DNA of 64,000 bases from Archivesica marissinica (GCA_014843695.1 CM026401.1:51887450-51951449); one strand, 5' to 3'. Shown: positions 1-22,692, counted from the first letter of the stretch. Notes: a model not told the origin generated them from the sequence alone. Translations and numbers: made by a program.

Positions 1-165
1 GATGGTCGCCAGATCGGACAGGTGGGTTTTCTCCGGGTACTCCGGTTTCCTACCACACGAAATACCACATTTACGCTTTCATCCGCGCCAACGAGAGTGA
101 TTAATATATTAAATTATTAAAAACTTGCTTCGCAATCGTTATAAAATAAATAAAGTTTAACATAA
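1..165 (+). repeat. SINE family D, 5'-truncated by the window edge
   Basis: The stretch matches 27586-27823 (shared GGTCGCCAGATCGGACAGGT block, then the tail CGAGAGTGATTAATAT and an A-rich AATAAATAAAG end). The 27.6-kb copy has a tRNA-like B box (GGGTTCGATCC), so this is the body and tail of a tRNA-derived SINE. Further tail-only fragments lie at 12843-12893 and 18283-18345. Confidence 0.65.
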
Positions 166-485
166 CAAGGTACATGTATATGCTAGCGGTGAACAGCGTG
201 GCGGAGGTATGCTCTATGACATATAATCCACTGATTGTCTTGCGGAATTATAGTAGCCCAAGAACATTCGGACGTGACCAAAATCGTGCACCGCGTCTGG
301 GTGTCTGAAACGAACGTAGTTTAGGTATATAGGTCTACAGTCCAATAATGATAATACATGTTTGATTTATTTGCATAACCAGGTATACATGTTTAATTTA
401 GATTAGATATTTCGTCAGTTAAGTTTCAAGGCAGTTCGACAACTAACCACGGCATATTTGTTATAAAGCTCGGACGTACAACTGT

Positions 486-535
486 GCGAGCTTATATGAA
501 GTGATGTTTTGCGAGCTTATATGAAGTGATGTTTT
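486..535. repeat. Tandem duplication, 2 x 25 bp
   Basis: Two identical 25-bp units (486-510 and 511-535) beginning GCGAGCTTATATGAAG, about 800 bp upstream of the CYP4 start codon. A simple recent duplication with no visible function. Confidence 0.85.
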
Positions 536-577
536 GAATGATTCATGGTACCGGATATACTAATTAATATCAGCACT

Positions 578-681
578 TAAAACACGATCGTGACGTCATA
601 CCTTTCTGTTTGCAGTCCATTATTATTAATATTGGACTTCAAACGGCCAGAGTATTATATTAAAACCTCCGCGTATATGTA
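578..681 (+). repeat. Dispersed repeat, also present inverted at 21593-21702
   Basis: About 105 bp here (TTAAAACACGATCGTGACGTCATACC to CGCGTATATGTA, quoted only at its ends) recurs in reverse complement at 21593-21702 with roughly 80-85% identity by eye. It contains a short inverted pair around TATTAATATTGGA. It is probably a small non-autonomous element; terminal repeats and target duplications were not resolved. Confidence 0.6.
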
Positions 682-1304
682 CGACACTAACACTTTTAAT
701 AAGTAGGATCTTGTTATATAAGTGTGTGCTTTAAGTAAGATATAAGTAATAAGTATGTTTTAAGTAAGATATAATATTGGTACTGTCTTCGGCGCTACGC
801 GCCTCACACAGTCCAATATTTTGCATATTGGATCGTTTTCGGCTTATAATCCTATACATATCTGTCACAAATGTACTCGTATAATATATATGTATCTACT
901 CTGCCATATGTAAATGTTGTAAAATCAATGAACCAATTGGGAAGGGTCGAATCTAATGTTTTGAGAACTTGTGACCCGACCCATTTGCCATTATTTATGC
1001 TGTAGTGTGCTATGATGTATTATATTGTATAAGCACTTTAATATTGGCAATAAAATATGTTTAAACTATCTGTCACAAAGTCATGTTTGTCGAACCTTGG
1101 TTACGGAATAAATACTAAACGTTGAGCTATCACGTTCTTCGGAACTTCGGTTATAGAGTACGAACAGTTTGTGAACGAGCAGTCCTTTCAGGTATACATG
1201 TACATGTACTATAACTCTGGTAGCGCGAATAAAAAATATCTGTTTTCTTAGGTTGGAATAATTTGTTTCGCACTGAAGAATTTGGAATCTAACAGAGACA
1301 GATC

Positions 1305-12557
<11,253 letters not shown>

Positions 12558-12654
12558 TGGACACAGCTGGAATAGTGTAATAGTGGAATAGTGTACACGT
12601 GTTACAGGCGCTTCGGAAGCCAGCTGACATTGGGACCGCTGATCTTGAGAGCCA

Positions 12655-12725
12655 CGAGTCTGCTAGGGAGTCCGGGGGCATGCTCCCCCTGGAAAATGTT
12701 GAGATGTATATACTGTAAAAACGAT
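12655..12725 (+). repeat. Dispersed repeat with GTCCGGGGGCATGCTCCCCC core
   Basis: A GC-rich palindrome-like core followed by a TGGAAAATGTT-type end. Weaker copies are at about 15690-15745 and 56660-56715. It lies about 100 bp after the CYP4 stop codon, so it may be in the 3'UTR. Confidence 0.55.
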
Positions 12726-12895
12726 TTTAATGGTTTCTGCATGGACACAAAAAGTAAATTGTAAATTGGGGCCGCGGACATAACTTCCACAAGTATAAAA
12801 TACAAAAATACGCCTGCCTGGCAAAACTATTATGGGGCCGCGGAGAGTGATTAATATCAGTTGTTCGCAATCGTTGTAAAATAAATAAAGTTTAA

Positions 12896-13132
12896 CTCTT
12901 TCAGCGCCGAATAAATTGAGAGCATGTGCAAGCAACATAGATCCAGATCAGCCGCGGCGTAACGCCGCGTCTGATCAGGATCTATGTTGTTTGCTATTCG
13001 GATAGGTGCTTCAGCTCCACTGTCTGAAGAGCAATCAACATACATCCTGATCAGACGACACGTTCTGTTCTGTCTGATCGGGTTCTCGGCTTTTTGCAAA
13101 GTCGCTTTTATGCGACATTGGCGGTGAAAGAG
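12896..13132. mobile_element. 237-bp MITE with TTAA target duplication, nested in a SINE tail
   Basis: Flanked by TTAA at 12892-12895 and 13133-13136, with inverted ends CTCTTTCAGCGCC / GGCGGTGAAAG. Internally it holds a GC-rich hairpin around CCGCGGCGTAACGCCGCG. TTAA duplication is typical of piggyBac-type transposition. It sits in the A-rich tail of a SINE D fragment (12843-12893). Confidence 0.75.
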
Positions 13133-13226
13133 TTAAACAAGCTAATAACCCCTTGAAAGTATATAGTAATGTAAAGAGGTTGGGAAAATGCGCAATACAA
13201 TATTAATATATTTTCTTCACATTTTT

Positions 13227-13773
13227 CTGAACCGAATTTCTAAACGTCCACCTGATGTTGTATAACAGTTGAAGACAATCAACAAGTAAAGACCATAGTA
13301 GAATGCCGTCTGTTGAAAAGTCGTGCAACATGGAAACACGATGGACATGATTTAGAATGATATTAAAATATGACATTGTATGATTCATTACAAAATGTAC
13401 TTGAAATATCGAATTTAATTACAACGCTGAACATACCTGTCTGATATAAGTGCCTGTATCAAGCATACCGACGGCTCGCCCGCGTTCCTCAATGGTCATT
13501 CTCGCCATATTTTCTGTTTTTTCGGTTACGGGTCGCACATAAATTGCAATCAAATTGAGCACTCACCATGCCGTGCACGTGGTCCTCATGCCAACACTTA
13601 GGATTCGAACCTTCCGTTCCGCTTGGTCAGCCATGACAATAAATTGGTGTTTTCTTAGTGTACATTGATAGAGTATGGTGGATAACAATAGACTACCAAT
13701 ATTTGGACTAATACACAGACCCGTTACCCTAAACTCACAATTTATTAGGTGGACGTTTAGAAATTCGGTTCAG
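13227..13773 (-). mobile_element. Deleted Tc1-type transposon with perfect 27-bp terminal inverted repeats
   Basis: The ends 13227-13253 and 13747-13773 are exact inverse copies (outer bases CTGAACCGAATTTC). On the - strand an ATG at 13508 opens MARMTIEERGRAVGMLDTGT, the style of a Tc1 transposase N terminus (compare MPRLNNDQRNQAIGMLNAG in the intact element at 33806). The rest of the transposase is absent, so this is a non-autonomous derivative. It lies 46 bp past the stop codon of the membrane-protein gene, probably within or near its 3'UTR. Confidence 0.7.
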
Positions 13774-13819
13774 TGTATTATTATTAACCAAATAGTTGCC
13801 AAATATTAACACGACCATG

Positions 13820-15612
13820 TTATGCCCGTGCTTCAATATCATTTTTCGATTGTTCGCGTTCAATTCCATTGGGAAATCTCATCAATTCTTTGGTCAGTAA
13901 CATCTTCGGTGCTGGACGTCTGCGCTTACTTAGCGTGGTTCCCAGCACCGATGTAAAGTACATGAAGCTGAGTAACATCTGACCGGAAACGAACAAACTA
14001 GTGTACCAGTATTTCGGTTGGGCATCAGCCGAGCCTGTAAATACAATCAGTCAACATGTATTGACAGACACAGACGGATCTGTAGTCCAGTGGTTAACAC
14101 GCTGGACTGGTAATCCAGGGATCGCAGGTTCGATCCCCCGTCTGACCCAAATACAATTAACAGTCTTTCAGATGGGACGTTAAACCGAGGTCTCGTGTCG
14201 GTGCTTACACCGTGCACGTAAAAGAACCAGAGGAGGCTCTGGAATGGGTCTCTTTCTGTATCATTGCACTATCCTCCAAAATCTAAAATGACTAATCTCT
14301 TCAGGAGGCGTCGCTCATATGGGCAACCGGTAGTGACGATAAATACACGTAAAACACACACACACGTATTGACAGACGCTAAGCATTACAGATACATGTA
14401 CATCATTATAGTTGGTTTATACATATTTACGCATTCATAATGTACAGTACATATCTATTGTATACAGAATGAAAATGGATTTAATCGAAAGCTTAAAGCT
14501 TATTGAGATTATCTCCATTACATATATAAATGTGTGCACTATTGGCGACTAAGACGTAAACGTATTATGTAGTAAGACCAAAATATATAATAAGTGTATG
14601 AAATTATAGCTAGATAAACGGGGAATGGGGGGGGGTAGAAAACGATGAAATAACATGGTGTATCACTATGCAAGCGCATCGTCCCTGTTTACATACATAT
14701 TGTTAGAAACGTGTAGATTTTTCTATGAATCTATGGACAGCTAAGACTAGTATTTCATTATGTCCAGGTGCCAAGGTAATATCACCAAATAGGATAACTT
14801 TTAGAGATATTGGACTGAGTTGAGAAATCGTGTTGACTAGTTCAATGCGTATATGGTAGTATTTGTAACATTCAATGAAATAACATCATTATAGTTTGTC
14901 TGTTTGTTCTATTATGTTCGCAGTATTAACTCCTCTTAGTAGTATGTCAGGCACGGATGGGTACCTTGTGGAACCACCGACCTTCCGGGAGCCAGCTGGA
15001 TAGTTTCCTCAATTGAAAGAAAGCGATACACCGAGTGGGCTTCGAACCTACATCGGTGAAGGACAAGTGATAAGTCAAAGATCGTAACCACATGTGTATG
15101 GTTATCGTCAGAATACACGTCAGAACCCTATTTCGTTTACGTGAAATACTCCGGTTTACGTGAAATACACTGGTTTACGTGAAATACACTGGTTTACGTG
15201 AAAACACACAATACACTGGTTTACGTGAAATGCACTGGTTTACTTGAAATACACTCGCTTACGTGAACCACCAACACACAAATACACTCGTTTACGTGAA
15301 ATACACTATTGGTTTACGCGAAATACACTCGTTTATGTGAAATACACTCGTATTGACAACCATATACATAAACACAATGTGTCTTATCGTGTTTCATTGT
15401 CAGGGTGATATACTTAGTATAGTAATATTCTCGAGACGTATCGTGCTTTTGACTGGCTCATCAATTACAGTATATATATATGTATGAATATCCAACATAC
15501 CACAAAGCGTTGCCGTGGAGACGGAAAAGAAGAGAAATCTCGTGTATAATGTGACAATCATCACGGGACTTGATCTATCATCCGGATCAGCTATAAACTT
15601 CCAAGATCGTTC
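13820..15612 (-). CDS. C-terminal two exons of an unidentified multi-pass membrane protein
   Basis: Penultimate exon 15501-15612 (acceptor CTTTTAG, donor GTATGT) and last exon 13820-14034 (acceptor ATTTACAG, stop TAA at 13820-13822). They join in phase 1, the split codon giving Gly. The reading is 108 residues with two hydrophobic segments, VMIVTLYTRFLFFSVSTATL and YWYTSLFVSGQMLLSFMYF, then a basic stretch SKRRRP and a polar tail ending IEARA. I infer coding from the matched phase, good splice sites and membrane-protein composition. The family was not recognised; a transporter of the major-facilitator or a similar type is possible. No upstream exons were found to about 31 kb, so they lie far away, are outside the window, or this is a gene remnant. 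It is convergent to CYP4, 1262 bp from its stop. Confidence 0.65.
14069..14365 (+). repeat. SINE family B, full length
   Basis: Intact head ACAGACGGATCTGTAGTCCA through the (AC)n tail. It lies 34 bp upstream of the last exon's acceptor, inside the intron of the - strand membrane-protein gene. Confidence 0.88.
14941..15118 (-). repeat. SINE family F, reverse orientation
   Basis: On the - strand it has a tRNA-like head with GTAGGTTCGAAGCCC (B box), then AACTATCCAGCTGGCTCCC and GGAAGGTCGGTGGTTCCAC. Related to 47713-47830 and 5236-5500. In the intron of the membrane-protein gene. Confidence 0.65.
15130..15352. repeat. 19-bp minisatellite, about 11 irregular copies
   Basis: Unit TTTACGTGAAATACACTGG with interruptions (AACACACAA insertions near 15205 and 15275). 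In the intron of the membrane-protein gene. Confidence 0.9.
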
Positions 15613-15949
15613 CTAAAAGCACACAGATTAATACATTTAAGGTGTCTATATTGACAGTACAGTAGCCAGAGGGAAATTTCAACCGAGGCAATCTAGGGGG
15701 GTTCGGGGGCATGTTACCCCTTAACATTGTTGGGCCATAGAAGCGATTGACTGCGTTTTCTGATTTAATGAGTTTATGCGTATAATTATGTACTGACCTT
15801 TCAGCTCTCTAGCAGACAAACATTTTATACAGCAAATGGATATTCTTTCCATTTTATTTATTTAATTTTTCATTTTTTTTTTATTTCTTTGGAACGTTTA
15901 ACCGAGGAAGCTGCCTCGGGTGTGCATCAGTGTGGCTACGGGCCTGATT

Positions 15950-16232
15950 GACGGGTCAATGTTCAAGTGGTTAACACGCTGGACTGTGCATATATCCATC
16001 GCAGCATTTATTTTACCCTAATAACATTAACCGTAATTCGGATTGGACTATAAACCGATGTATCATGATGTATCGGTGCTGTACACCCGGACTATAAAAT
16101 AACCAGGGGTGCTTCTGGAATGGGATATTGTCCTATATCTTGCACTATCCTCAAAATAATTAAAATAATTTAAATATACTCCTGGATTCGTCGCCCCGAT
16201 TAACCAGGGGGCGTTGATAAATAAAACGTATC
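15950..16232 (+). repeat. Diverged SINE family B copy
   Basis: Retains GTGGTTAACACGCTGGACTG, CCTAATAACATTAACCG, GGTGCTGTACACC and a GGGGGCGTTGATAAATAAAA end. It is much older than the other B copies. A family C fragment follows at 16357-16450 (GTTCGAACCCCGCTCAAGCC). Confidence 0.6.
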
Positions 16233-16479
16233 CAAAAATGTTAAGGACCCCACGATGGCCTATTTTGGGACGTTTTCTAATGTTGGCTGTAACTTGTTTT
16301 AACAATTTTACTATGTTATACAAATGTGTATTTGTCTTATACCGTTAAATGTTGTCAATTGTTCGAACCCCGCTCAAGCCGTGTCTCTTAATATGAAAAC
16401 GTATATTGCTAGGTAAACTGCCCGTCGGAGATATAGCCCAAACTGGTGCAACAGATCGACAGACATTTCTATTCCGGTT

Positions 16480-16990
16480 GTAAACATAGAATAGCACGGT
16501 ATGTGCACAACTTAACCAGTACTAAGCAATGTGTGTGAGGGGCACATGTTTTCCTGGGCAGGCGTAGCCGACCTAAGTGGTTAACCAGTACTAAGCAATG
16601 TGTGTGAGGTGCACATGTTTTCCTGCGCAGGCGTAGCCGACCTAAGTGGTTAACCAGTACTAAGCAATGTGTGTGAGGTGCACATGTTTTCCTGGGCAGG
16701 CTTAGCCGACCTAAGTGGTTAACCAGTACTAAGCAATGTGTGTGAGGTGCACATGTTTTCCTGGGCAGGCGTAGCCGACCTAAGTGGTTAACTAAGCAAT
16801 GTGTGTGAGGTGCACATGTTTTCCTGGGCAGGCGTAGCCGACCTAAGTGGTTAACCAGTACTAAGCAATGTGTGTGTGAGGTGCCTTGCTAACTGACACT
16901 ACATACGTGGCCTGACCGAGTATCGAACACAGGACGGTTCGATTCCAAATCTGACGCTCTACCACTGGACCACGGACGCCACAGGTTAAG
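16480..16990 (-). repeat. SINE family E with internal 69-bp tandem expansion
   Basis: The tRNA-like head is at the right end on the - strand (GTCCGTGGTCCAGTGGTAGA, about 16958-16977, with B-box-like GGTTCGATTCC). About 16505-16875 holds five to six copies of a 69-bp unit, CCAGTACTAAGCAATGTGTG to GCCGACCTAAGTGGTTAA; one copy near 16790 is shortened. The unexpanded family member at 27046-27226 carries the unit once. Confidence 0.85.
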
Positions 16991-17066
16991 TGGTTTCTCT
17001 AAACGATATGGGCGTATTTCTAACTTACAGTGTTACACAATCCGCGCTAACGAGCTTGATATAATA

Positions 17067-17181
17067 TAAGTATTAGTTATTGTTCTTATATCACATTTTA
17101 TGGTATTTATTGCAAGGGAGGCGATAGCCGACCGCAGCAATAAGTTCCATAAAATGTGATATCAGACCGATAACTGACTTA
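17067..17181. mobile_element. Small foldback element, about 115 bp
   Basis: Two arms of about 46 bp (TAAGTATTAGTTATTGTTCT onward, and its imperfect complement ending GATAACTGACTTA) around a loop with CGATAGCCGACCG. The core arm ATATCACATTTTATGG is exact. Confidence 0.65.
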
Positions 17182-17379
17182 CATATTGTAATATTAGTCA
17201 CGTACGCATGCCGCCTTTAGTCTTTGAGGTGCATATCGGCCCGCCCATTAATCTTGATTGACAGCTTCAGACCAGAAAAAGAGCGTCGCGAGGTCACATG
17301 ACCTTGTCAATCACATCGTTTCAACTCAAGGCTTCATTTCACAAATTGAATTCAGTTATGATTTAACTGTTTCATATTT

Positions 17380-17580
17380 AGTGAACAGATCTATTTCTTG
17401 AACTGATTTAAACTGTTAAAATTAGTGAATGGATCTATTAAAATTAGTGAACTGATCAACATGTTTTCATATTTAGTGAACAGATATTTGATTAAAATAT
17501 GATTTAAACTTATTTATACTGTTAAAATTAGTGAACGGATCTATCTATGATTTAACTGTTTCAGTGAATGGATCTATACA
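17380..17580. repeat. Degenerate AT-rich tandem repeat
   Basis: Recurring blocks TGATTTAACTGTTTCATA, AAAATTAGTGAAC and GATCTAT in loose array. No coding sign. Confidence 0.5.
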
Positions 17581-17816
17581 TGTATGATATAAACTTGGAT
17601 TTACTGTTTATAATTGATATTAAGATTTAAGTGTTTAAATGGAGTATCAAATTAAACAGGTTTGCTTTTGTTTGTTCTATAAATATTACTACTGCCTGAT
17701 TATGTTTATTCAAGCGTACTTTAATGTGAAGCTGTTTCTTTTGTCATTATAATATATGTCAATTATTTGTGCTGGTTTCCCATGACTTGAGACCTCTGTG
17801 AGTGACCGTGCCATGT

Positions 17817-18287
17817 AGATTGTCCTACTTTCCTGTCCAATCATATTTTGAAAAAATAAATCCCATTTTAAAATACAAATTGGCTGATATATATGCAAAA
17901 ATAAGTAGCATATTTTATGTGCTATGAGCAGGAAGTAACGTGAACCTTGTTAAGCTCCTGTGGACGGACCGTATGCGGATTAGCACGTGGGCTATTGACT
18001 GGCGATATTATACGGGAAATGTAACGTTTAACATGTCCGCAGCCCTCAAAACGTTACATTTCCCGTATTGTTTACATGTATAATATTGCAGTCAATAGCC
18101 CATGTGCTAATTTTGCATAAGGCCCGCCCACAAGAGCTTAGCAAAGTTCACGTCACTTGCTGCTCATATCACATAAAATATGTTACTTATTTTTTCATAT
18201 ATCAGCCAACTTGTATTTTATGTGATATATTTTTCAAATTTTAAATCAAATACAGCTATATGATTGGACAAGAAAGTAGGGCAATCT
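17817..18287. mobile_element. 471-bp foldback/MITE element
   Basis: Long imperfect inverted repeat. The left arm begins AGATTGTCCTACTTTCCTGT; the right arm ends with its near-complement (ATGATTGGACAAGAAAGTAG then GGCAATCT). Inner arms also pair (GTGAACCTTGTTAAGCTC and CGGGAAATGTAACGTT with their complements). No target duplication could be fixed. A SINE D tail (18283-18345) abuts it. Confidence 0.75.
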
Positions 18288-18536
18288 GTAAGTTGTTAAA
18301 ACTTGCTTCGGCAATCATTGTAAAATAGATAAAGTTTATACTTGTATGGGAGACAACTCTGACAGGCTTGCTGATTCGTCTAGTGCGCATAGCTATACCC
18401 CTTGTAAATTTGCAGAATAAGTCGCCGTCTTAAATTGTTAACATGCATAACGATTATATTTGTAATTCTAACTGTATTAGCAGATGCATACCTTTGAGAA
18501 AACAAATGAGGGATATTTAAAGCAATTGTGCTTACT

Positions 18537-18799
18537 TAGTCCAGTGGTAACACGCTGGACTGGTAATCCAGGGATCGCAGGTTCGATCCCCTGTCTGACC
18601 CTAATAAAATTAACAGTCTTTCATATGGGACTTTAAACCTAGATCTCGTGTCGGTGCTTTACACCGTGCACGTAAAAGAACCAGAGGAGACTCTGAAATG
18701 GGTCTCTGTCTGTATCATTGCACTATCCTCCAAAACTCTAAAATAACTCTTCTCTTCGACTAGTAGTAGCGACGATAAATAAACGTAAAACACACACAA
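18537..18799 (+). repeat. SINE family B
   Basis: Starts at the A-box region (CCAGTGGTAACACGCTGGAC), with B box GGTTCGATCCCC and full body. The segment before the tail is shortened (CTCTTCGACTAGTAGTAGCG), so part of the conserved GGGCAACCGG tail is lost. Confidence 0.82.
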
Positions 18800-20520
18800 T
18801 TTCCAATCATTATGTATATTGTGCTTAAAATGGACAAATGCGTTCCGACGTCTGCCCTTTAATAAATATGGTTTTAATATGCTTCGACATCATTAAAATC
18901 TACTTTCATCCATATAAAAAAAACATTACAATTATAAACTTCAAAAGAGAAGATAAGTTATTAATGCTCTAACTACAGCGACATAACGGTTTACTGTATA
19001 CACTAGTACTACTGGTAGCCGGTAAATTTAAGGTCTTCCATTAACTCAGTTTTCATAAACTGCATCCCTACTTTATGCATTCCACAGACAAAACTCGATC
19101 ACATTGCACAGACCTTAATACAGTCTATACCTTGTTATACCTTTCAATATCCAAAACAAACAAATTATAAATATGTTTGGCCTGTAGCGTGCACTATTGC
19201 TAGAACCTTTTATTTTGTTTCAACAGAAATAGTAACTAATACTGTTAGTTTAGTCATTGTCAAACCAGGTACATATACAGTATGCACAACAAACATGTTA
19301 CATAATTATACAGTATGCACAACAAACATGTTTTTAAATTTATTTGGCTGTACTACATACAATGTACAGTATACCGGTTTTTAGTTAAATACATGAAACA
19401 TAACCTTGACACATATCGAGATACACTGGACCAGGTTAAAAACCAGAGATAAAAAATACATTAATGACCATGTAAAAAAACTCTGGAAAACTGTATCCAG
19501 TGTACCTCGTGGGCGTTTCATATTATTTTATTGATAACATTCTGAACATATCTTTGATTAATTGTCCATTAAAATGTTTACAAAACGTACCGTATTCTTA
19601 CTCAAATTTACCTTAAATAATGTAAAGTACTGCTAGAACCGTTTATTTCTTTGCAATAGAAATATTATCTAAAACCTTAGTTAAATATTACATAAACTTA
19701 TTTCATTCAATACACATATGTACCGGAGATTCAAATATGTAATGACATGAAACTTTCTTGACAAACGTGTACAAATAGATCAATTATTCTACCAAGTTAT
19801 CCCAACTTCAATGATAAATGTCAGTGTACATGACTAATCTATGAACCTCATTGTTAATAAATATTTCAAACACTACCATGCTGCATATTAAATATGCGTT
19901 TTAGGAGTAGATTTCTTCGTATTAATATTAGTTCTCATCTATGAATTGAATTTCTTCATGGAAAGTCATAAACTGACAACAAATGTCTTCATTAAAAATT
20001 AAGTTTTATATAAAACTCAATTTTTAATGAAGTTGAGTTGATGCAATCCATCTGAAGTGCTCGCTAGAACTGATTAGATTCCCTCTTCTCTCTTGATATG
20101 TTTTACTCAGTCCCCTCTGATTGGCTGAACATACCACAAAACAAGTACCCAGCTATATCATTGGTCAATACCTATGTCACCTTATGCGTCAGTCAAACTG
20201 ACCGTATCTGGAAGACAATACTTTCCCGCTATACTACGAAACGCTGGAAAGTACATTTATACACGATCAATGTGCACGACATTGTCGTGCGAACCAACTA
20301 CTGATAAACTGCAATAATACGGACAACACTTAACCAATAATAAATATATAAAAGAGATGTGCTGAAATATGTTTTAAAGTCATTGTCACACAGCAGAAAT
20401 TCAAGTACCAAATACATTTGACAACAGGAGTTTTTCTATTGAATTATCTGTAGACATTTCTATTCTACTATCTATCTTATCTGTCTACACCTCAGTGTCC
20501 TGATGTCTGGAAAGAAGCAT
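18800..20520. other. AT-rich stretch without recognisable genes
   Basis: No supported open reading frame, RNA or repeat family was seen except the palindrome at 19988-20031. ATACAGTATGCACAACAAAC occurs twice (about 19274 and 19308). The 68-codon frame at 20098-20304 has no recognisable features. Confidence 0.5.
19988..20031. repeat. 44-bp near-perfect palindrome
   Basis: TTCATTAAAAATTAAGTTTT followed by ATA and its complement, centred on TATA, with one mismatched pair. On either strand it would form a stable AT-rich hairpin. Confidence 0.85.
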
Positions 20521-20522
20521 TC

Positions 20523-20894
20523 TTAAAGCGACACTACATCAGTGAAAACGCAAATTTCTACAGAAATAAATAATGTAAACATCCATGCGCAGTACAACTA
20601 GTGTGTCCTGAATAACACGATTTATGGTACAGATTTACCGTTATAATTCACACCTGTGCCTATTTATTTGTAGACTATTCCTAGTTAAAGTATCTCTAAA
20701 CGACATTTTCTCGCGTTTAGTATTGACTCCGATGACAAACAAACGTCAATTCAGGAACATGGATGACCGTTATATGACCGTTTATTTATTCAATGTTAGT
20801 GTTCGAATGTATTCGGAAGAATTTGTAGTAGCAATGCATTTATACGTGAATAAAATGCATTTTATTTGCTTTTTGCGATACAATGTCGCTTTAA
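20523..20894 (+). mobile_element. MITE, about 370 bp, inverse copy at 51325-51785
   Basis: Ends TTAAAGCGACACT and AATGTCGCTTTAA form inverted termini. Both copies share CAGTGAAAACGCAAATTTCT near one end and an AAAATGCATTTTATTTGC-type block near the other. The 93-codon frame inside is not supported as coding. Confidence 0.65.
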
Positions 20895-21874
20895 ATAATC
20901 GTTAATACGGATTTACTGTAGTTTGAGTTTCATGTTATTGGTAACAGATCAACCAATAACAAACGGTGACATCTGATTCTGAAACGCTCTCCTCCAAATT
21001 GTTTTTCTTTCTTTCTCCAATAAAATAGCAGCATAGCCAATTATAAAAAATAAAAATGGTAGTACAGTTTTATAATCTATTTTGTTGTTTATGCAATGAA
21101 GGTTATTCTCTTTCACGAATAATGGCATAATTATATACACTGACAAAACATGATACCATTGTGCTTACGTCTACAACACCATCCTCTATACAAGCATTAT
21201 ACGGTATTATCTACCCAGCAAAAACGAATCAACGCGAATTTCATAATTCATGCTTCATTGCCTTTTATTGCCTTAGGCCAATTTACACAGATATCCGCTG
21301 ATACAATAACCATAAATCGCGTTGATCAAAGGTAGAAAACTCCTACAATGTGATCGCTCGAAATGAACAAGGGACGCTACCTAGTCAAATCTGCTAAAAT
21401 TGTCGCTATTGAAAATATCAGCATAGCCAATTGTGGTGATGTAATTGGATGATCTAGTCTAGCTGGTCAATCAATCACCATCATATCTTAACATATATTT
21501 CAAAATTAGTATCATTTTCTCACATTCTAAAATTAATGAGTTACTCAATATTTGACAGTAATTTTGTTGCTTAATTAAAATTGTTAATTTCGTACATGTA
21601 CGCGGATGATTTAATATACTACTCTGGCATTTTGACACCAATCCAACATTAATAATAATGGACTGCATATACAAAGGTATGACGTCACGATAGTGTTTTA
21701 ACAATAATTGTATGTGCAGCATCATCATCATCTTTAGTAATCGCATCACTCTGTCTAGAGTATACTCGCGATAGTGCAGTTTGAAAGCAAGGACGCAAGA
21801 AATCACACTTAGACCAATGCACATTAAATGGATTAATACACAGAGGCTTATATAGCTTCTTGACATATTCTTTA

Positions 21875-22104
21875 GTTTATACAAATTTATTTTAGCTCGA
21901 TTGCGAAACAAGTTCTTATAACTTATATTAATCACTCTCGAGACCTCATTCCTGATGGAATCCATCGCCACGAGGGAGAAGAGGCAACGTGGACATTAAA
22001 TGCCTTGCCTAAGGGCACAGTCGTAACGGCTCCAGCGGGGCTCGAACTCCGGACCTTTCGCACCTGAAGCGAACGCGCATCCACAGCGCTATCACGACTT
22101 CCAC
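21875..22104 (-). repeat. SINE family A, reverse, full length
   Basis: From the A-rich tail (TTTATTTTAGCTCGATTGCG) through GATGGAATCCATCGCCACGA and GCTCGAACTCCGGACC (B box) to the head CGCTATCACGACTTCCAC. Confidence 0.87.
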
Positions 22105-22146
22105 ACACACACAGAGGTTTGGGGTCTGGACACATTGATTCAGGTT

Positions 22147-22255
22147 CACCATGATACACGATAGACTTGACACTATACATACACGATAGACTTGACTCTA
22201 TACATACACGATAGACTTGACACTATACATACACGATAGACTTGACACTATACAT
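22147..22255. repeat. 25-bp tandem repeat, about 4-5 copies
   Basis: Unit CATACACGATAGACTTGACA plus CTATA, directly after the SINE A copy. The first copy is TACACGATAGACTTGACACT. Confidence 0.9.
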
Positions 22256-22290
22256 ACAAATTTTAGGTCATATCCAAGCAAGTTTAAAAA

Positions 22291-22396
22291 AATGACACCC
22301 TGTCAATGTCAAAGCCATGTACTGAAAGACCACAATATCGCAAATGACACCCTGTCACTGTCAAAGCCATATACTGAAAGACCACAATATCGCAAA
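22291..22396. repeat. 52-bp tandem duplication
   Basis: Two copies of AATGACACCCTGTCA(A/C)TGTC to GACCACAATATCGCA. Confidence 0.88.
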
Positions 22397-22692
22397 TGTA
22401 AAGAAACAGTGTGCTACACAATTCAACGGCCGTAATATGCCAGTATCTAAACATACCTGTAAAGCCACTATTTTAGTTCTCCGCAGCAATCATTTGTCTA
22501 TTAAACGATGGTGGTCTGGACGTTTACCTTCGCCTGTTTAACTCAAAATTAAAAAACAACACATTTCCTGTTGGCCCGGCTACTATAGAATGCATACCAC
22601 CGCTGCATTGCGTCATCTATTCTGCTGTGCAGAGCCTTGGGGGGGAAAGTTACCTTCGCGCGCCAAGTGTGGGTTCATACCGATTACACGGT

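Noticed and set aside
14069..14155. tRNA gene (good A and B boxes, threonine-like anticodon loop), likewise other SINE B, C and E heads
   Set aside because: Each head is followed by a conserved SINE body and tail and recurs as a family; the acceptor stems are poor.
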